A stretch of DNA of 64,000 nt from Phycisphaerae bacterium (lineage in GTDB: Bacteria; Planctomycetota; Phycisphaerae; SM23-33): contig JASLNT010000024.1 of assembly GCA_030745875.1 (NCBI GenBank), positions 1 through 64,000 on the forward strand. Direction: 5' to 3'. The position numbers were made by a program, and so were the translations under genes. The notes beneath the pieces are model-generated. The model was not told the DNA's origin. It worked only from the letters and a program-made list of their open reading frames with translations, and ran no database searches. Shown here in pieces: positions 9,767-18,700 of this stretch (within the stretch, counting starts at the first letter, position 1; every line of letters begins with the position of its first letter).

Positions 9767-10693
9767 ATGAAACTAGCCATCACACGAGTTGCTGTTATCG
9801 GGCTGGCGATCGGTCTGATGACGGCCGCAGGATCCGGAAAAAAGACTGACCGTCCGCTCGGTGGAGTTATCGCTCCGCCTGCAGACGTTGTGAAGTCATT
9901 CAAACTCGACCCGTTTTACAAGAAGTACGTAAGCGCATGCGGTGTTGCGGTGATAGGTTCCGACAAGGTCTCCGACTACGCGTTGCTGGAAGCGGCGTAT
10001 CTGATCAACCACATGCTTGACGGACGCCCCGACATCGCCAAAGCAATGGTCGCCAACAAGGCCCGTATGGTTGTTATGGGAGTAAACGAGTTCACCACCG
10101 ACATTCCCGAACACAGCAAGCTTAAGCCCAAGGGTTTCTGGGACAAGCGTGCAAGAGGACTGGGCGGAATGCCCCGCCGCCCGGCCACCAGCTGCGGAGA
10201 AGAGAACCTGCTGCGATACAAGGGCGACCCATACATCACCGAGAACATCCTCATACACGAATTCGCCCACGGCATGCATCACCTGGGCCTGAATTTCGCC
10301 GACAAGACATTCGACAAGAGGCTTAAGGCAACCTACGAAAGTGCGATGAAAAAAGGTCTGTGGAAGGGCAAATATGCAGCCGGAAACCGCGCCGAGTATT
10401 GGGCCGAAGCCGTACAGTCATGGTTCGACACTAACCGCAAGCCCGATCACGACCATAACCACGTCGACACGCGCAAGGAACTGAAGGAATACGACCCCGG
10501 TATCGCCAAACTGGTAGCCGAAGTCTTCGGCGACAAACCGTGGAAATACGTCCGCCCGTCGCAGCGTAAGGTTCGCGGACACCTCAAGGGTTACGATCCT
10601 GCGAAGGCTCCCAGATTTTCCTGGCCGCCGAGAGTGCGCAAGGCCTGGGCGGAATATCAGGCTCAGAAAAAGCGCCCCGACAAGAAGAAGTAA
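9767..10693 (+). CDS. Exported zincin-type metallopeptidase-like protein (HEFAH)
   Basis: A 308-residue protein with an N-terminal hydrophobic segment (VAVIGLAIGLMTAAGS) that looks like a signal peptide or anchor. The centre holds an HExxH zinc-binding motif, His164-Glu165-Phe-Ala-His168 (ILIHEFAHGMH). Forty-odd residues downstream, GNRAEYWAEAVQSW offers Glu210 or Glu214 as the third zinc ligand of a gluzincin. The overall pattern resembles the anthrax-lethal-factor-like or uncharacterised secreted zincins common in Planctomycetes. Two cysteines (SCGE region and ACGV region) could form a disulphide. No good Shine-Dalgarno sequence precedes ATG 9767. It closes the putative operon that starts at 271. 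The substrate is unknown, and it might process a partner protein rather than feed on peptides. Confidence 0.7.
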   Translation: MKLAITRVAVIGLAIGLMTAAGSGKKTDRPLGGVIAPPADVVKSFKLDPFYKKYVSACGVAVIGSDKVSDYALLEAAYLINHMLDGRPDIAKAMVANKARMVVMGVNEFTTDIPEHSKLKPKGFWDKRARGLGGMPRRPATSCGEENLLRYKGDPYITENILIHEFAHGMHHLGLNFADKTFDKRLKATYESAMKKGLWKGKYAAGNRAEYWAEAVQSWFDTNRKPDHDHNHVDTRKELKEYDPGIAKLVAEVFGDKPWKYVRPSQRKVRGHLKGYDPAKAPRFSWPPRVRKAWAEYQAQKKRPDKKK

Positions 10694-10751
10694 GATATTT
10701 CACGATGTCTCCCCCCAGCAACTTCCCGCACATCTGACGCACGATTCACAG

Positions 10752-11885
10752 TTACTGCTTGCCAAGCTTATCGAGTTCAGCCGTCGCTGTTTTGGCGGAT
10801 TGCGTTTTGGGGTACTTGGCGATGAGTTGCTTGAGAACGGCTTTTGCCTTCGCCTTAAGACCGGCGTCAATGTAGTTCATAGCAAGGGAAAGTTGTGACC
10901 GGGCTCGGTCTTCGTCGGTTCGTTTTGGGCGGGATGTCGGTTTGGATCCGGGGTGGGGAGCTTTATCGTCCGGATTGGCCTCAGAGCCTGCACCCGCGAT
11001 CTTGGATGTTTTCCCATCCAGATAGGCGAACGCCGCTTGCCAATACTCCGGAGGAGGAGACGAATGCCCCATTCCTTTCACCTGAACGTACACACAGTTC
11101 TTCACTCCGCTTCTTATGTAGGCTTTATGATTGGCTTTGGTCTGCGGCATATTGGCGTCGGAGTCGCCCGTAAGAAATACGTAACGGTTCTTCCTGACCT
11201 CGGTCATTCCGGGAAGGACCGCCCTGGTTCCCAGGAAACCTCGCCAGTATTTGTTGCCCTCCGCTCTCACATTGCTCCAGTAATTGCATCCGATCGAGTA
11301 GATGGCGCCTGTGATAGTCTCCGGGTATAGGGGAGCGACCATACTCGAAATGCGCCCGCCGCCGGAATCGCCGCAGACATAAACCCTCTTGTGATTGATC
11401 TTGTAGCGTTCTTTCACAATATCAATCGCTCTAAGAGTCAATGCGATTCTGTGGGTCGTTCGAACGTTATTCCCGCTATCTCTTGAAGCAATGTAAATCA
11501 GATTCCCCTTGTCCATCAAACGTTTCCATCTACCGACCCCTGTGAACGCCCCGCCTGCAGGAGAAACGTAGACACAAACACCAGGAAGTTCTTCCTTGTC
11601 GCTTGGGGGGACGTATACGTCCCATGAATAATTACCGGCTCGCAGAGAGTCATTGTTCGCTTCGTATTTCCACTTTGATCTCTTGCATATGTCGCGGATG
11701 TACCTGGGGTCTACTTCCTTTTCCGTTACGACGGATGTTCTGCCTTTCTTGCTCGCCAGGCTGCTCTTGCTGTATTCAGCGCGTCTATCCTCCGCCCGAG
11801 CGTCCGCCGGAACCGACACCACGGCAATCCACAGCAGTATCCAGGCGATCAGCCGTATTCCTTCGGTCGTCGTAGTAACTCGCAT
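10752..11885 (-). CDS. Exported alpha/beta-hydrolase (esterase-like) with TPR-like tail
   Basis: A 377-residue protein. After a signal peptide (LIAWILLWIAVVSVPADARA) comes an alpha/beta-hydrolase domain. The likely catalytic triad is visible: Ser174 in the elbow CGDSGGG, an Asp in LTGDSD (Asp241 or Asp243) and His274 in GMGHSS. The domain resembles the polyhydroxybutyrate-depolymerase/esterase group, so it probably cleaves esters of extracellular polymers; the substrate is not evident. A charged linker then leads to one TPR-like helix pair (about 330-377). The longer frame starts at 11942, but ATG 11885 is preferred because AAAGG lies 9 bases upstream; ATG 11891 is too close to that site. It is convergent with the HEFAH zincin gene and lies downstream of the DUF3160 gene, separated from it by a terminator at 11978-12007. 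Confidence 0.75.
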   Translation of the reverse strand: MRVTTTTEGIRLIAWILLWIAVVSVPADARAEDRRAEYSKSSLASKKGRTSVVTEKEVDPRYIRDICKRSKWKYEANNDSLRAGNYSWDVYVPPSDKEELPGVCVYVSPAGGAFTGVGRWKRLMDKGNLIYIASRDSGNNVRTTHRIALTLRAIDIVKERYKINHKRVYVCGDSGGGRISSMVAPLYPETITGAIYSIGCNYWSNVRAEGNKYWRGFLGTRAVLPGMTEVRKNRYVFLTGDSDANMPQTKANHKAYIRSGVKNCVYVQVKGMGHSSPPPEYWQAAFAYLDGKTSKIAGAGSEANPDDKAPHPGSKPTSRPKRTDEDRARSQLSLAMNYIDAGLKAKAKAVLKQLIAKYPKTQSAKTATAELDKLGKQ

Positions 11886-11977
11886 CGTCATGCGCCTTTC
11901 GGATCGGAGCCTCGCCGGGATCGAACACGGGCGAACATTCACGACCCCGAACCATACAACAAATACAAAACAGAAGA

Positions 11978-12007
11978 AAGGGCCTCCCCGTCGCTGGGAA
12001 GGCCCTT
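11978..12007 (-). terminator. Rho-independent terminator after the DUF3160 gene
   Basis: AAGGGCCTCCC (11978-11988) pairs with GGGAAGGCCCTT (11996-12007), with one bulged base and a short loop. Read on the - strand the hairpin is followed by a T-rich stretch (TCTTCTGTTTTGTATTT). It lies 20 bases after the DUF3160 stop and upstream of the esterase gene. Confidence 0.8.
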
Positions 12008-12027
12008 GATTCCTGGGGTCATGTGGT

Positions 12028-15021
12028 CTATCTGCGGCGGATCGGGCGCGGGCGTCCGGACGTGGGTTTCGGCCGCGGCGCCGTTATAGGCGCCCCGGCG
12101 GCGCTGAATGTCTGGATCCACTCGGCGCGGGGCGGTGTCTTTCCGCTCTTGAGCATCTCGCGCCATTTTTCGTCTGTCAGGCGGTCGCTCATCGGGTGCT
12201 TGAATTCGTGATAGCTCAGCGTGGGCCCGGCGCCGAGGACTAATCGCCCGTCGGGCTGGAGGTAGCAGACTACCGTCAACTCGACATTGCCCGTGCCCTC
12301 TTCGAGGCACTTCTTGCTGTTCTGGTCGGTGTGGACATCGGCGATTATCGTGGTCTTCATCGACTTGCTGCCGCTGATCTCTTTGGAGATTTCCTGGTAG
12401 CGCTTCCAATCCTTCTTCGCTCGGGCCTCGTCCATTTCCTTCTGGAGTTTGGGGTCCTTTACGCGAATCTTCTCCAGGGCCTCGCCGAAGTTGCGGATGT
12501 ACGCGTAATCCTGGGCGGTAAGCTCCTTGTGGGCCAGTTGCTTTTTGGCGATATCAAGTAGGCGGGCGATAAGCGTATCGAGCGCCTTGAGGCGGTCGAC
12601 GGCGACCGGTTCGAGAACTTTCATGTCCTTCAGTCCGGCCAGCGTCATCCGCGTCGTCGCCAGCAGGCGGGCGTAGAACTCCGCCGTCGGCTCGACGTAG
12701 CCCTCGACGGGCTTCATTATGGGTCCGCGCGGCTTGGCGGACCTGGCCATCTTCATCGTGTAGCTCTGCTTGGCGTAGAGGATGGTGTCGTGGCGAAGCT
12801 GCGACCAACTCGCCAGCGCCGTCGTCATCGACTTGTCGGCCCAGGCGTCGGTTCTCATGAACGTTGGGTAACCCTTGCCGTATTCTTCCAGCAGCGGTTT
12901 CAGCGCGTAAAGCCACGACCAGTACGCGTTGCGGTTCCAGTCGCTGTGGCTGAGTTCGGCGAACTCCTTCTTCAGCGCGCCGAGCACCACGTCGTACCGC
13001 AGATTCTTGCCCTTGGCCAGGTCGGTCCCCGTGCCGTAGGCGTCGTCGCCGAGCTTGTTGAGCCAGAACTCGGCGCGTTTGGAGCCCATGACGGCCATCA
13101 CGTCCAGCCCGCGCGGGAAGCAGCGGTACGGGCCATCGTCAGTGATTACGCAGGTGAACATGTCAGTCCGCCCGTTATTGGGCTTGCCCACGGTGGGCGT
13201 CACGAGTTTGCCCATCATGTACGAATCGGGGATGTAACGCTGGCCCATCAGGCGGAAGCCCGCGGACTTGTCCAGCGCCTCGACGAGTTTGTCGGGGTTC
13301 GGCCCAAAATATGTGCCTTGCCCGCCCGTTCCGCCGTAGATCGCAGGCGGGTTGAACTTCGCCAGTTCGACCTGCACCTTTCGCCAGTTGTCCTCGTCGG
13401 CCAGCATGCCGATGCTCATCGACGCCCCGGTAACCTTGCGAAGCGAACTTTCGTACTCCGCCAGCCCCAAGTCGTCAGCCAACCCCACGTAGAACGCCGT
13501 CACCGTGTACACCCTCTGCCATATCTCGCGGGCGCTGCGTCCGTCCTTTACCTTCCCGCCAGCCAGCAGCTTGACTATGTGCGAAGCGGCGATGGTCTGC
13601 GCCTGACCTTCTTCTTTCGATACCAGGAACGGCTGATCGTTGGGCCCGAAACTCTCGCCGCCCTTGAGAATAAACGCCATCCGCCCGAACCACATCATGC
13701 CTTTGAAGTAGCGTTTGAGTATCTCGCTGCGGGTGTAGTGGCCTCGCGGGACGTACTGGGAGAAATCCTCGGCGTAGCGGAAGAGCGGCCATTGCTTGCT
13801 CGCCGCCATCGGATCGGGCCAGAAGCCTTTGTGGGCTTCCATTTTGGCGATGACGGTGGCCACGTCGGCGGCGATGGCGGCTGGGGCGTCCCATTCGGGA
13901 TTGAGGCATTTGTATCCGATCGCCGCGTACGTCCAGGCCTTCTTGAGTGCGATCTTCTCTATGGGCTTGAGATCTCCAGCCGCGTGGGCCTTGCCCAACT
14001 CGCCGACGAGGAAGTCGGCCAGTTGGCTGATGTCGCCGTAGAACTCGCGTTCTTCGATGTCCTTGAGCGTCTCGTCGAACTGCACGTGATACAGGTGCAG
14101 CAGCGTGTCGGTGGTCACGAAGATCGGCACGCCGGATATCTTGAGCCCCTCGTACGGCTTGGTGATATCGTCTTTGGGAACGGGCTTGTTGTTCTTGTCG
14201 CGCAAGGCCGGCAGAGGCGTAACGACAAAACCGTTGGCCTTCAGCTTAGCCAGGGCCTCCTTGTTCAGACCGAGCTTCTTTGTCGCCTCGTCCCAGTTGG
14301 CGATCTTGTTCGGCGTAAGCGGAAGCGTGTAGGCGGGGATCGACGGTTTGACGTCCACGTCGACCGGCTCGTAGAACTGCCCGAATTTGCCCGTAAGATC
14401 GGCAACGTGCTTCTTCGGAGCCGCGGCGCCTTCAGCTCCAAGCGCCTCACCGGGTCCGCCGCTGACAACGCCGGAATCGTTAACCAACTGGACCAGCCCC
14501 GCCAACACCACCACTCGCGTAAACGCCGCAATCCTGTTCTTCCTGATACTCATCGTTTCGGTTCCTTTCGGTTCGATCCGCCCATCGGCGGTTTCTACAA
14601 AGAATCGCGTCCCCAAAGCTCTAGCCTCGCCGGACGGTGTTTCGACGACAAACGGCTCGCCTCCGGCGAGGTCGCGGTCGATCTGAACGTACAATTCACC
14701 GGCGTCCAGGCGAACGCGGCGTGGAGATACAACAGCAAAGTCAGCAGTTCCAAGAGGCTCGACCAGACAGCCCGCAGCAAGCGGCCGGGCGTTATTGGAA
14801 CGGTTTGGCCCGTCAACGCCCGGGCGCCATATCATCACGGAGATGACAACACACGCTGCAGCGGCCATTGTCGCAAGACGCGCCCAGGGCAGCGGTTTGG
14901 CGGTTTCCAGGCGGCGGAATTTCCGCGCGATCCGTCTGGCCAGAAGCGGTGACAGACGACGCGGTTGCAGCGACTGCAACTCGGCTTCGATATCTTCGAA
15001 CTCTCGCATATCGTCATTCAT
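12028..15021 (-). CDS. FecR-like anti-sigma domain continuing in frame into a DUF3160 protein
   Basis: One uninterrupted 997-codon frame. Residues 1-156 look like a planctomycete FecR-type anti-sigma factor: a charged cytosolic segment, one membrane helix at about 50-65, and a short FecR-like part (VRLDAGELYVQI, ending ALGTRFFVE) that lacks the usual second half. Residue 157 is ATG 14553, preceded by AAAGGA 9 bases upstream. It starts a second signal-peptide-like sequence (MSIRKNRIAAFTRVVVLAGL) and then an 800-residue DUF3160 domain with its typical FVTTDTLLHLYH segment. The likely reading is two proteins, with DUF3160 translated from 14553 (12028-14553, 841 aa), and the FecR gene having lost its end and stop codon. 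A true membrane-spanning fusion is the alternative. ATG 15021 overlaps the sigma-factor stop as ATGA, which implies translational coupling. The DUF3160 function is unknown; it should be periplasmic or surface-exposed. Confidence 0.8.
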   Translation of the reverse strand: MNDDMREFEDIEAELQSLQPRRLSPLLARRIARKFRRLETAKPLPWARLATMAAAACVVISVMIWRPGVDGPNRSNNARPLAAGCLVEPLGTADFAVVSPRRVRLDAGELYVQIDRDLAGGEPFVVETPSGEARALGTRFFVETADGRIEPKGTETMSIRKNRIAAFTRVVVLAGLVQLVNDSGVVSGGPGEALGAEGAAAPKKHVADLTGKFGQFYEPVDVDVKPSIPAYTLPLTPNKIANWDEATKKLGLNKEALAKLKANGFVVTPLPALRDKNNKPVPKDDITKPYEGLKISGVPIFVTTDTLLHLYHVQFDETLKDIEEREFYGDISQLADFLVGELGKAHAAGDLKPIEKIALKKAWTYAAIGYKCLNPEWDAPAAIAADVATVIAKMEAHKGFWPDPMAASKQWPLFRYAEDFSQYVPRGHYTRSEILKRYFKGMMWFGRMAFILKGGESFGPNDQPFLVSKEEGQAQTIAASHIVKLLAGGKVKDGRSAREIWQRVYTVTAFYVGLADDLGLAEYESSLRKVTGASMSIGMLADEDNWRKVQVELAKFNPPAIYGGTGGQGTYFGPNPDKLVEALDKSAGFRLMGQRYIPDSYMMGKLVTPTVGKPNNGRTDMFTCVITDDGPYRCFPRGLDVMAVMGSKRAEFWLNKLGDDAYGTGTDLAKGKNLRYDVVLGALKKEFAELSHSDWNRNAYWSWLYALKPLLEEYGKGYPTFMRTDAWADKSMTTALASWSQLRHDTILYAKQSYTMKMARSAKPRGPIMKPVEGYVEPTAEFYARLLATTRMTLAGLKDMKVLEPVAVDRLKALDTLIARLLDIAKKQLAHKELTAQDYAYIRNFGEALEKIRVKDPKLQKEMDEARAKKDWKRYQEISKEISGSKSMKTTIIADVHTDQNSKKCLEEGTGNVELTVVCYLQPDGRLVLGAGPTLSYHEFKHPMSDRLTDEKWREMLKSGKTPPRAEWIQTFSAAGAPITAPRPKPTSGRPRPIRRR
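14551..14570 (-). promoter_or_regulatory. Internal ribosome binding site and start for the DUF3160 part
   Basis: On the - strand AAAGGA (14568-14563) is followed 9 bases later by ATG 14553-14551, inside the open frame of the FecR-like domain. The codons that follow give a basic n-region and a hydrophobic stretch as in a signal peptide. This argues that DUF3160 is made as its own exported protein. Confidence 0.65.
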
Positions 15022-15515
15022 TCGACCTGCTCCTGCTGGAGACCGGACCGCATGGACGTCAGGGCGTAACGGTATCGCGATGCGGCTGTGTTGGCGGAAA
15101 TCGTCAATGCCTGGCCGATACGCTTGAATGTCAAACCGCCCCATATCTTCATGATGACAACTTCCTTCTGCTCGTCCGGCAGTGCTTCCAGCATTCTTTC
15201 GATCATCTCGCGACGCTCATCGTGTTCCTGCGTGTGTTCGAATAAGCTTTCATCGTCGGCCGGTCCAGCCAGTTCTTCTCGCCTGCGGCGCCTGGCTTGG
15301 CTTCGGCGACGGTCCATGGCGGCGGTCCGAACACACGCGTACATATACGCCCGGGCATTGCGCGCAGAAGCCCTCTTCGGCCAGAAGCGCACAAACGCAT
15401 CCTGGACTACATCCTCAGCTTCCGCATGACTTTCAGTCCACTGCCTTGCCAGCAACACCAGCGCCGGACCATGCTCATCCAGCCACGCGGACCACAGCCC
15501 GTAGTCGTGGTCCAT
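15018..15515 (-). CDS. ECF-type RNA polymerase sigma factor
   Basis: A 165-residue protein with the two-domain plan of extracytoplasmic-function sigma factors. Region 2 is recognised by AEAEDVVQDAFVRFWPK; region 4 by LPDEQKEVVIMKIWGGLTF and a helix-turn-helix ending in ANTAASRYRYAL. The linker holds an arginine-rich patch (DRRRSQARRRRR). ATG 15515 has TAAGGA 7 bases upstream. The stop overlaps the FecR-like anti-sigma start by 4 bases (ATGA), the usual arrangement for a sigma/anti-sigma pair, so the partner at the membrane probably holds this factor inactive. Its target genes cannot be read from the sequence; the downstream DUF3160 gene, co-transcribed with it, is the obvious candidate. Confidence 0.92.
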   Translation of the reverse strand: MDHDYGLWSAWLDEHGPALVLLARQWTESHAEAEDVVQDAFVRFWPKRASARNARAYMYACVRTAAMDRRRSQARRRRREELAGPADDESLFEHTQEHDERREMIERMLEALPDEQKEVVIMKIWGGLTFKRIGQALTISANTAASRYRYALTSMRSGLQQEQVE

Positions 15516-15755
15516 CCAGAATCCTTACTCTTCACTTATAAGACGCCGAAGGGCGGGACATTTGTCTATCATCAGGAAGAAAACCGCCCCGGAATTGCTT
15601 TATGAGTAGTTTCACGCCCCTATTGTGATGAATTGCGGTGTCCGTGGCAAGATCACGACCCGAACGGGGTTGTTGTTCCGCGCGGTTGTGCGCAGTACGG
15701 GACCTCACCGGAGCCCATGAATGAAGCGGAGAAGGCAGGCCCGAAGAATCGCCGA

Positions 15756-15780
15756 GCGGCAAGAGCGAACTGCTCGCCGC
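15756..15780 (-). terminator. Possible weak terminator after the large PEP-CTERM gene
   Basis: GCGGC (15756-15760) and GCCGC (15776-15780) enclose an inner GAGC/GCTC stem, a few bases past the stop codon of the PEP-CTERM gene. There is no T-tract after it, so it could as well be a 3' stabilising hairpin. Confidence 0.3.
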
Positions 15781-15785
15781 TGCGA

Positions 15786-18700
15786 CTATCTGTTTCGGCG
15801 TTTTCGAAACAGCCCAAACGCGCCAAAGCCGAGAAGCACAATCGTTGCCGGTTCGGGCGTTGCGATCGCTTCCACGTTCGGAGCCGATCCGCCGACGCCC
15901 ACACCGAAATTGGCTCGCTGCAGTACGAAGTCCGCCAGGTCCACGCGCCCGTCCTCGTTAAAGTCGGTGCGCCAGTCGCCGACGGCTCCGAATGCGGCGA
16001 CCATGGCGTTGTAGTCATCGTCGTCCACGTCCCAGTCAATGTCCGTGTCGCCAGCCAGCATTCCAATTACGCTGATCAGTCCGTCGGTGTAGAGTTCCGA
16101 AGTATCCCATGCTTTCCGCCCCGCCAGTACGGGCAGTTCGATCGAGCCGAAGGAGCCTCCGCCCGACGAGTCCCAGGCGAGTATCTCGAACTCATCGTCG
16201 ACCTCCGGGACAAATCCATTGATCAACTCGACCTGCAGCGTTCCGCCGAGCGTCAGGCTGCCGCCAACTTCCAATGCATCGTACTGGTCGCCCCGAATCG
16301 CCCCGCCGATCTCAATCTTAAGGTTCGCCAACGGGCCGAATACTACGTCGCCGGCAAAACTCAACGCAGCCGGGCTCGACCCAGGCGTCAGGTCGGCTTC
16401 GAAGTACGTCGTACCGGTCCCGGTGAACACGCCCGAGCCGCTGACCGTCCCGAAGAATGTCGCCGAAGTGTTAGCGCTCGTACGGAACTCGCCCTGGTTG
16501 TCCACGTCGTCCCAGAAACTCACCGTCCCGCCGCCGGAAACAACCACGAGCCCGGCCGCCTGGTTGTCAACATCGCCGTAGACGTGCGATACTCCGCCCG
16601 ACAATGCGACCGTACCGGCGTTGATGGTGCCTCCGTCGGCTATCAGCGTTCCCTGCCCGGTAATCAGGCCGTCTGAGGTGTTTATCAGCGTATCGGTGAA
16701 TTCAACCGTCCCGCCGACGATGTTTATGCGCCCTGCGTTAGTGTTTCCAGCTCCCGTCAGACGCAGTTGATCTCCGGTGGCCGATCGCACCTCACCGCCC
16801 GAAGCGTTGCTCAGCGGCGCCGAGATTCGCCCCTCGCCATAGATCAGACCGCTATTGTTCAGCACGGCGCCGTCAAGCAGCCCGCCGTCCATCGACAACA
16901 CGCCCGAGGCCGCTATATTTACGTTATTCGTCACATTCACCGTCTGGGGCAGGCCCAACTGCACGAAATCGCCCAACTGCCCGCCGGTCCCTATCGTCAG
17001 GTCATCGTCGGTGAGGGAGAAAGTCCCGCTGGTGAAGACAAACGAGCCGTTATTAACCAGCGATCCGGTCGAGAACGCCCCGCCGTTCAGCGCCAGTGTG
17101 CTGGCCGAACCGATCGTGGTTGTCTGTCCGACCACGAGCGTCTTGTTGGAGTTTATGATCTGGTTGTCGCCCAGCAATTCGCCCGAGCCGACGGCCACGT
17201 CGCCGCCAACGGTAAGCGAGCCGGAGGTGAAGTTCAACGTACTGCCCCCGTCTTCAAGCATCCCTGCGATAACGCTGCCGCCGCTTATGTTCAGCGTTCC
17301 GTCAGTCCATATCTTCAGCACACCGGCCACATCGACCAACCCTCCACCGTTTACCGTTACGACACCTGTTCCGCCGTCGTCGGTGTCCGACCCGCCAATA
17401 TACAGACCGCCCGAACACGTCCAGGACGACCCCGAACCGCTGACCGTAACCGCACCATCTCCCTGTGTCCTGCCTCCGACGACAGCGAGCGTATTGGTCA
17501 CCACACCGCCATTGGCGATATCCAGTACAGCCTGCCCCGAGTTGCCGACAACCAACTGGCTCGTATTCGCCCACGTACCGGCGTCGACCGTCGCCGAGCC
17601 TGTCGAGCCTCCAAAATGACCTATACGCCCTGTGGTATTGCTCACCACCCCGCCGTCAGAAATTATCAGATCACCGGGCCCAAAGCTGCCTACATACAGA
17701 TAACCGCTGCTCGACCACGTGCTGCCGGCCCCGCTGACCGTCATGCTGCCGACGGCGGTGTTGCTTGAACTGATGAAACCCGCATCAGCGATGACATGTC
17801 CTCCGTTGCTGATATTCAGCGCACCAGTGGCCGAAAACCCAACGTGCAACAGCCCGTCAATGTCCCACTGACCGTCATCAACAACCACCAAACCGTTCGA
17901 ACTGGAGTAAGAACCAATATACGCGTCGCCGCTGTCGACCTGCGAACCGCTCATAATGTTCAACTGGCCGACCTCATTGTATCCGACTCGCAAAGCGCCT
18001 GCGATGTCGCCTGTGGCGCCGTTGATCAGTTCAAGCGTAGCGCCGGCGACACCGTCCACCTTAACCTCACCGGGATCAGTAAGCGTCCCGCTGTTAATCG
18101 TAAGCATTCCGCCGGTCAGGCCCAGCGCCCCGCCCTCGGAATTATCCAAAGATATCGTCGTCACCTGCCCGCCGGCAACATTCAGTGTGCCGGTGGCCCA
18201 CAGTTTCAACGTGCCGGCCACATCCACAAATCCGCTATTCACGTCCAACTGCCCGCTCCCGCCGCCAACAAGGTGCGAACCGCCCAGATAGGCGCTGTTC
18301 CAGATAAGCAGGGACGAAGCGGCGCCGACCGTCACCAGGCCCGTCGAACCGGTATTGCGACCGACATGGAATTCGTTAGCCGTGACCACGCCGGCGTTGA
18401 GGATGTCCAGTGTAGCCGAGCCATAGTAACCAACGTGCACATACTGTTGGTTGGTCCACGTTCCGCCATCGACGCTTACGGCACCGCTCGAGGCGATTGC
18501 CGAGCCAATAAAACCAATCTGGTCGCTTATCTGACCGCCGGCGTTGATATTCAGCGTGCCCTCGCCGTACACTCCAACGGTCAAATGGCCGCTATTGGTC
18601 CATGTACCCGCATCGACCGTCGCAACACCCGTACCGTCAGTCGTATAACCTATAGACGCGTGCACATTGCTGACCTGCCCGCCGCCATCGATATTCAGCG

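Noticed and set aside
12790-14952. 720-codon open frame on the + strand opposite the FecR-DUF3160 gene
   Set aside because: It mirrors codon positions of the real gene, has no ribosome site or signal, and its composition (His, Arg, Val, Leu runs) is that of an antisense shadow.
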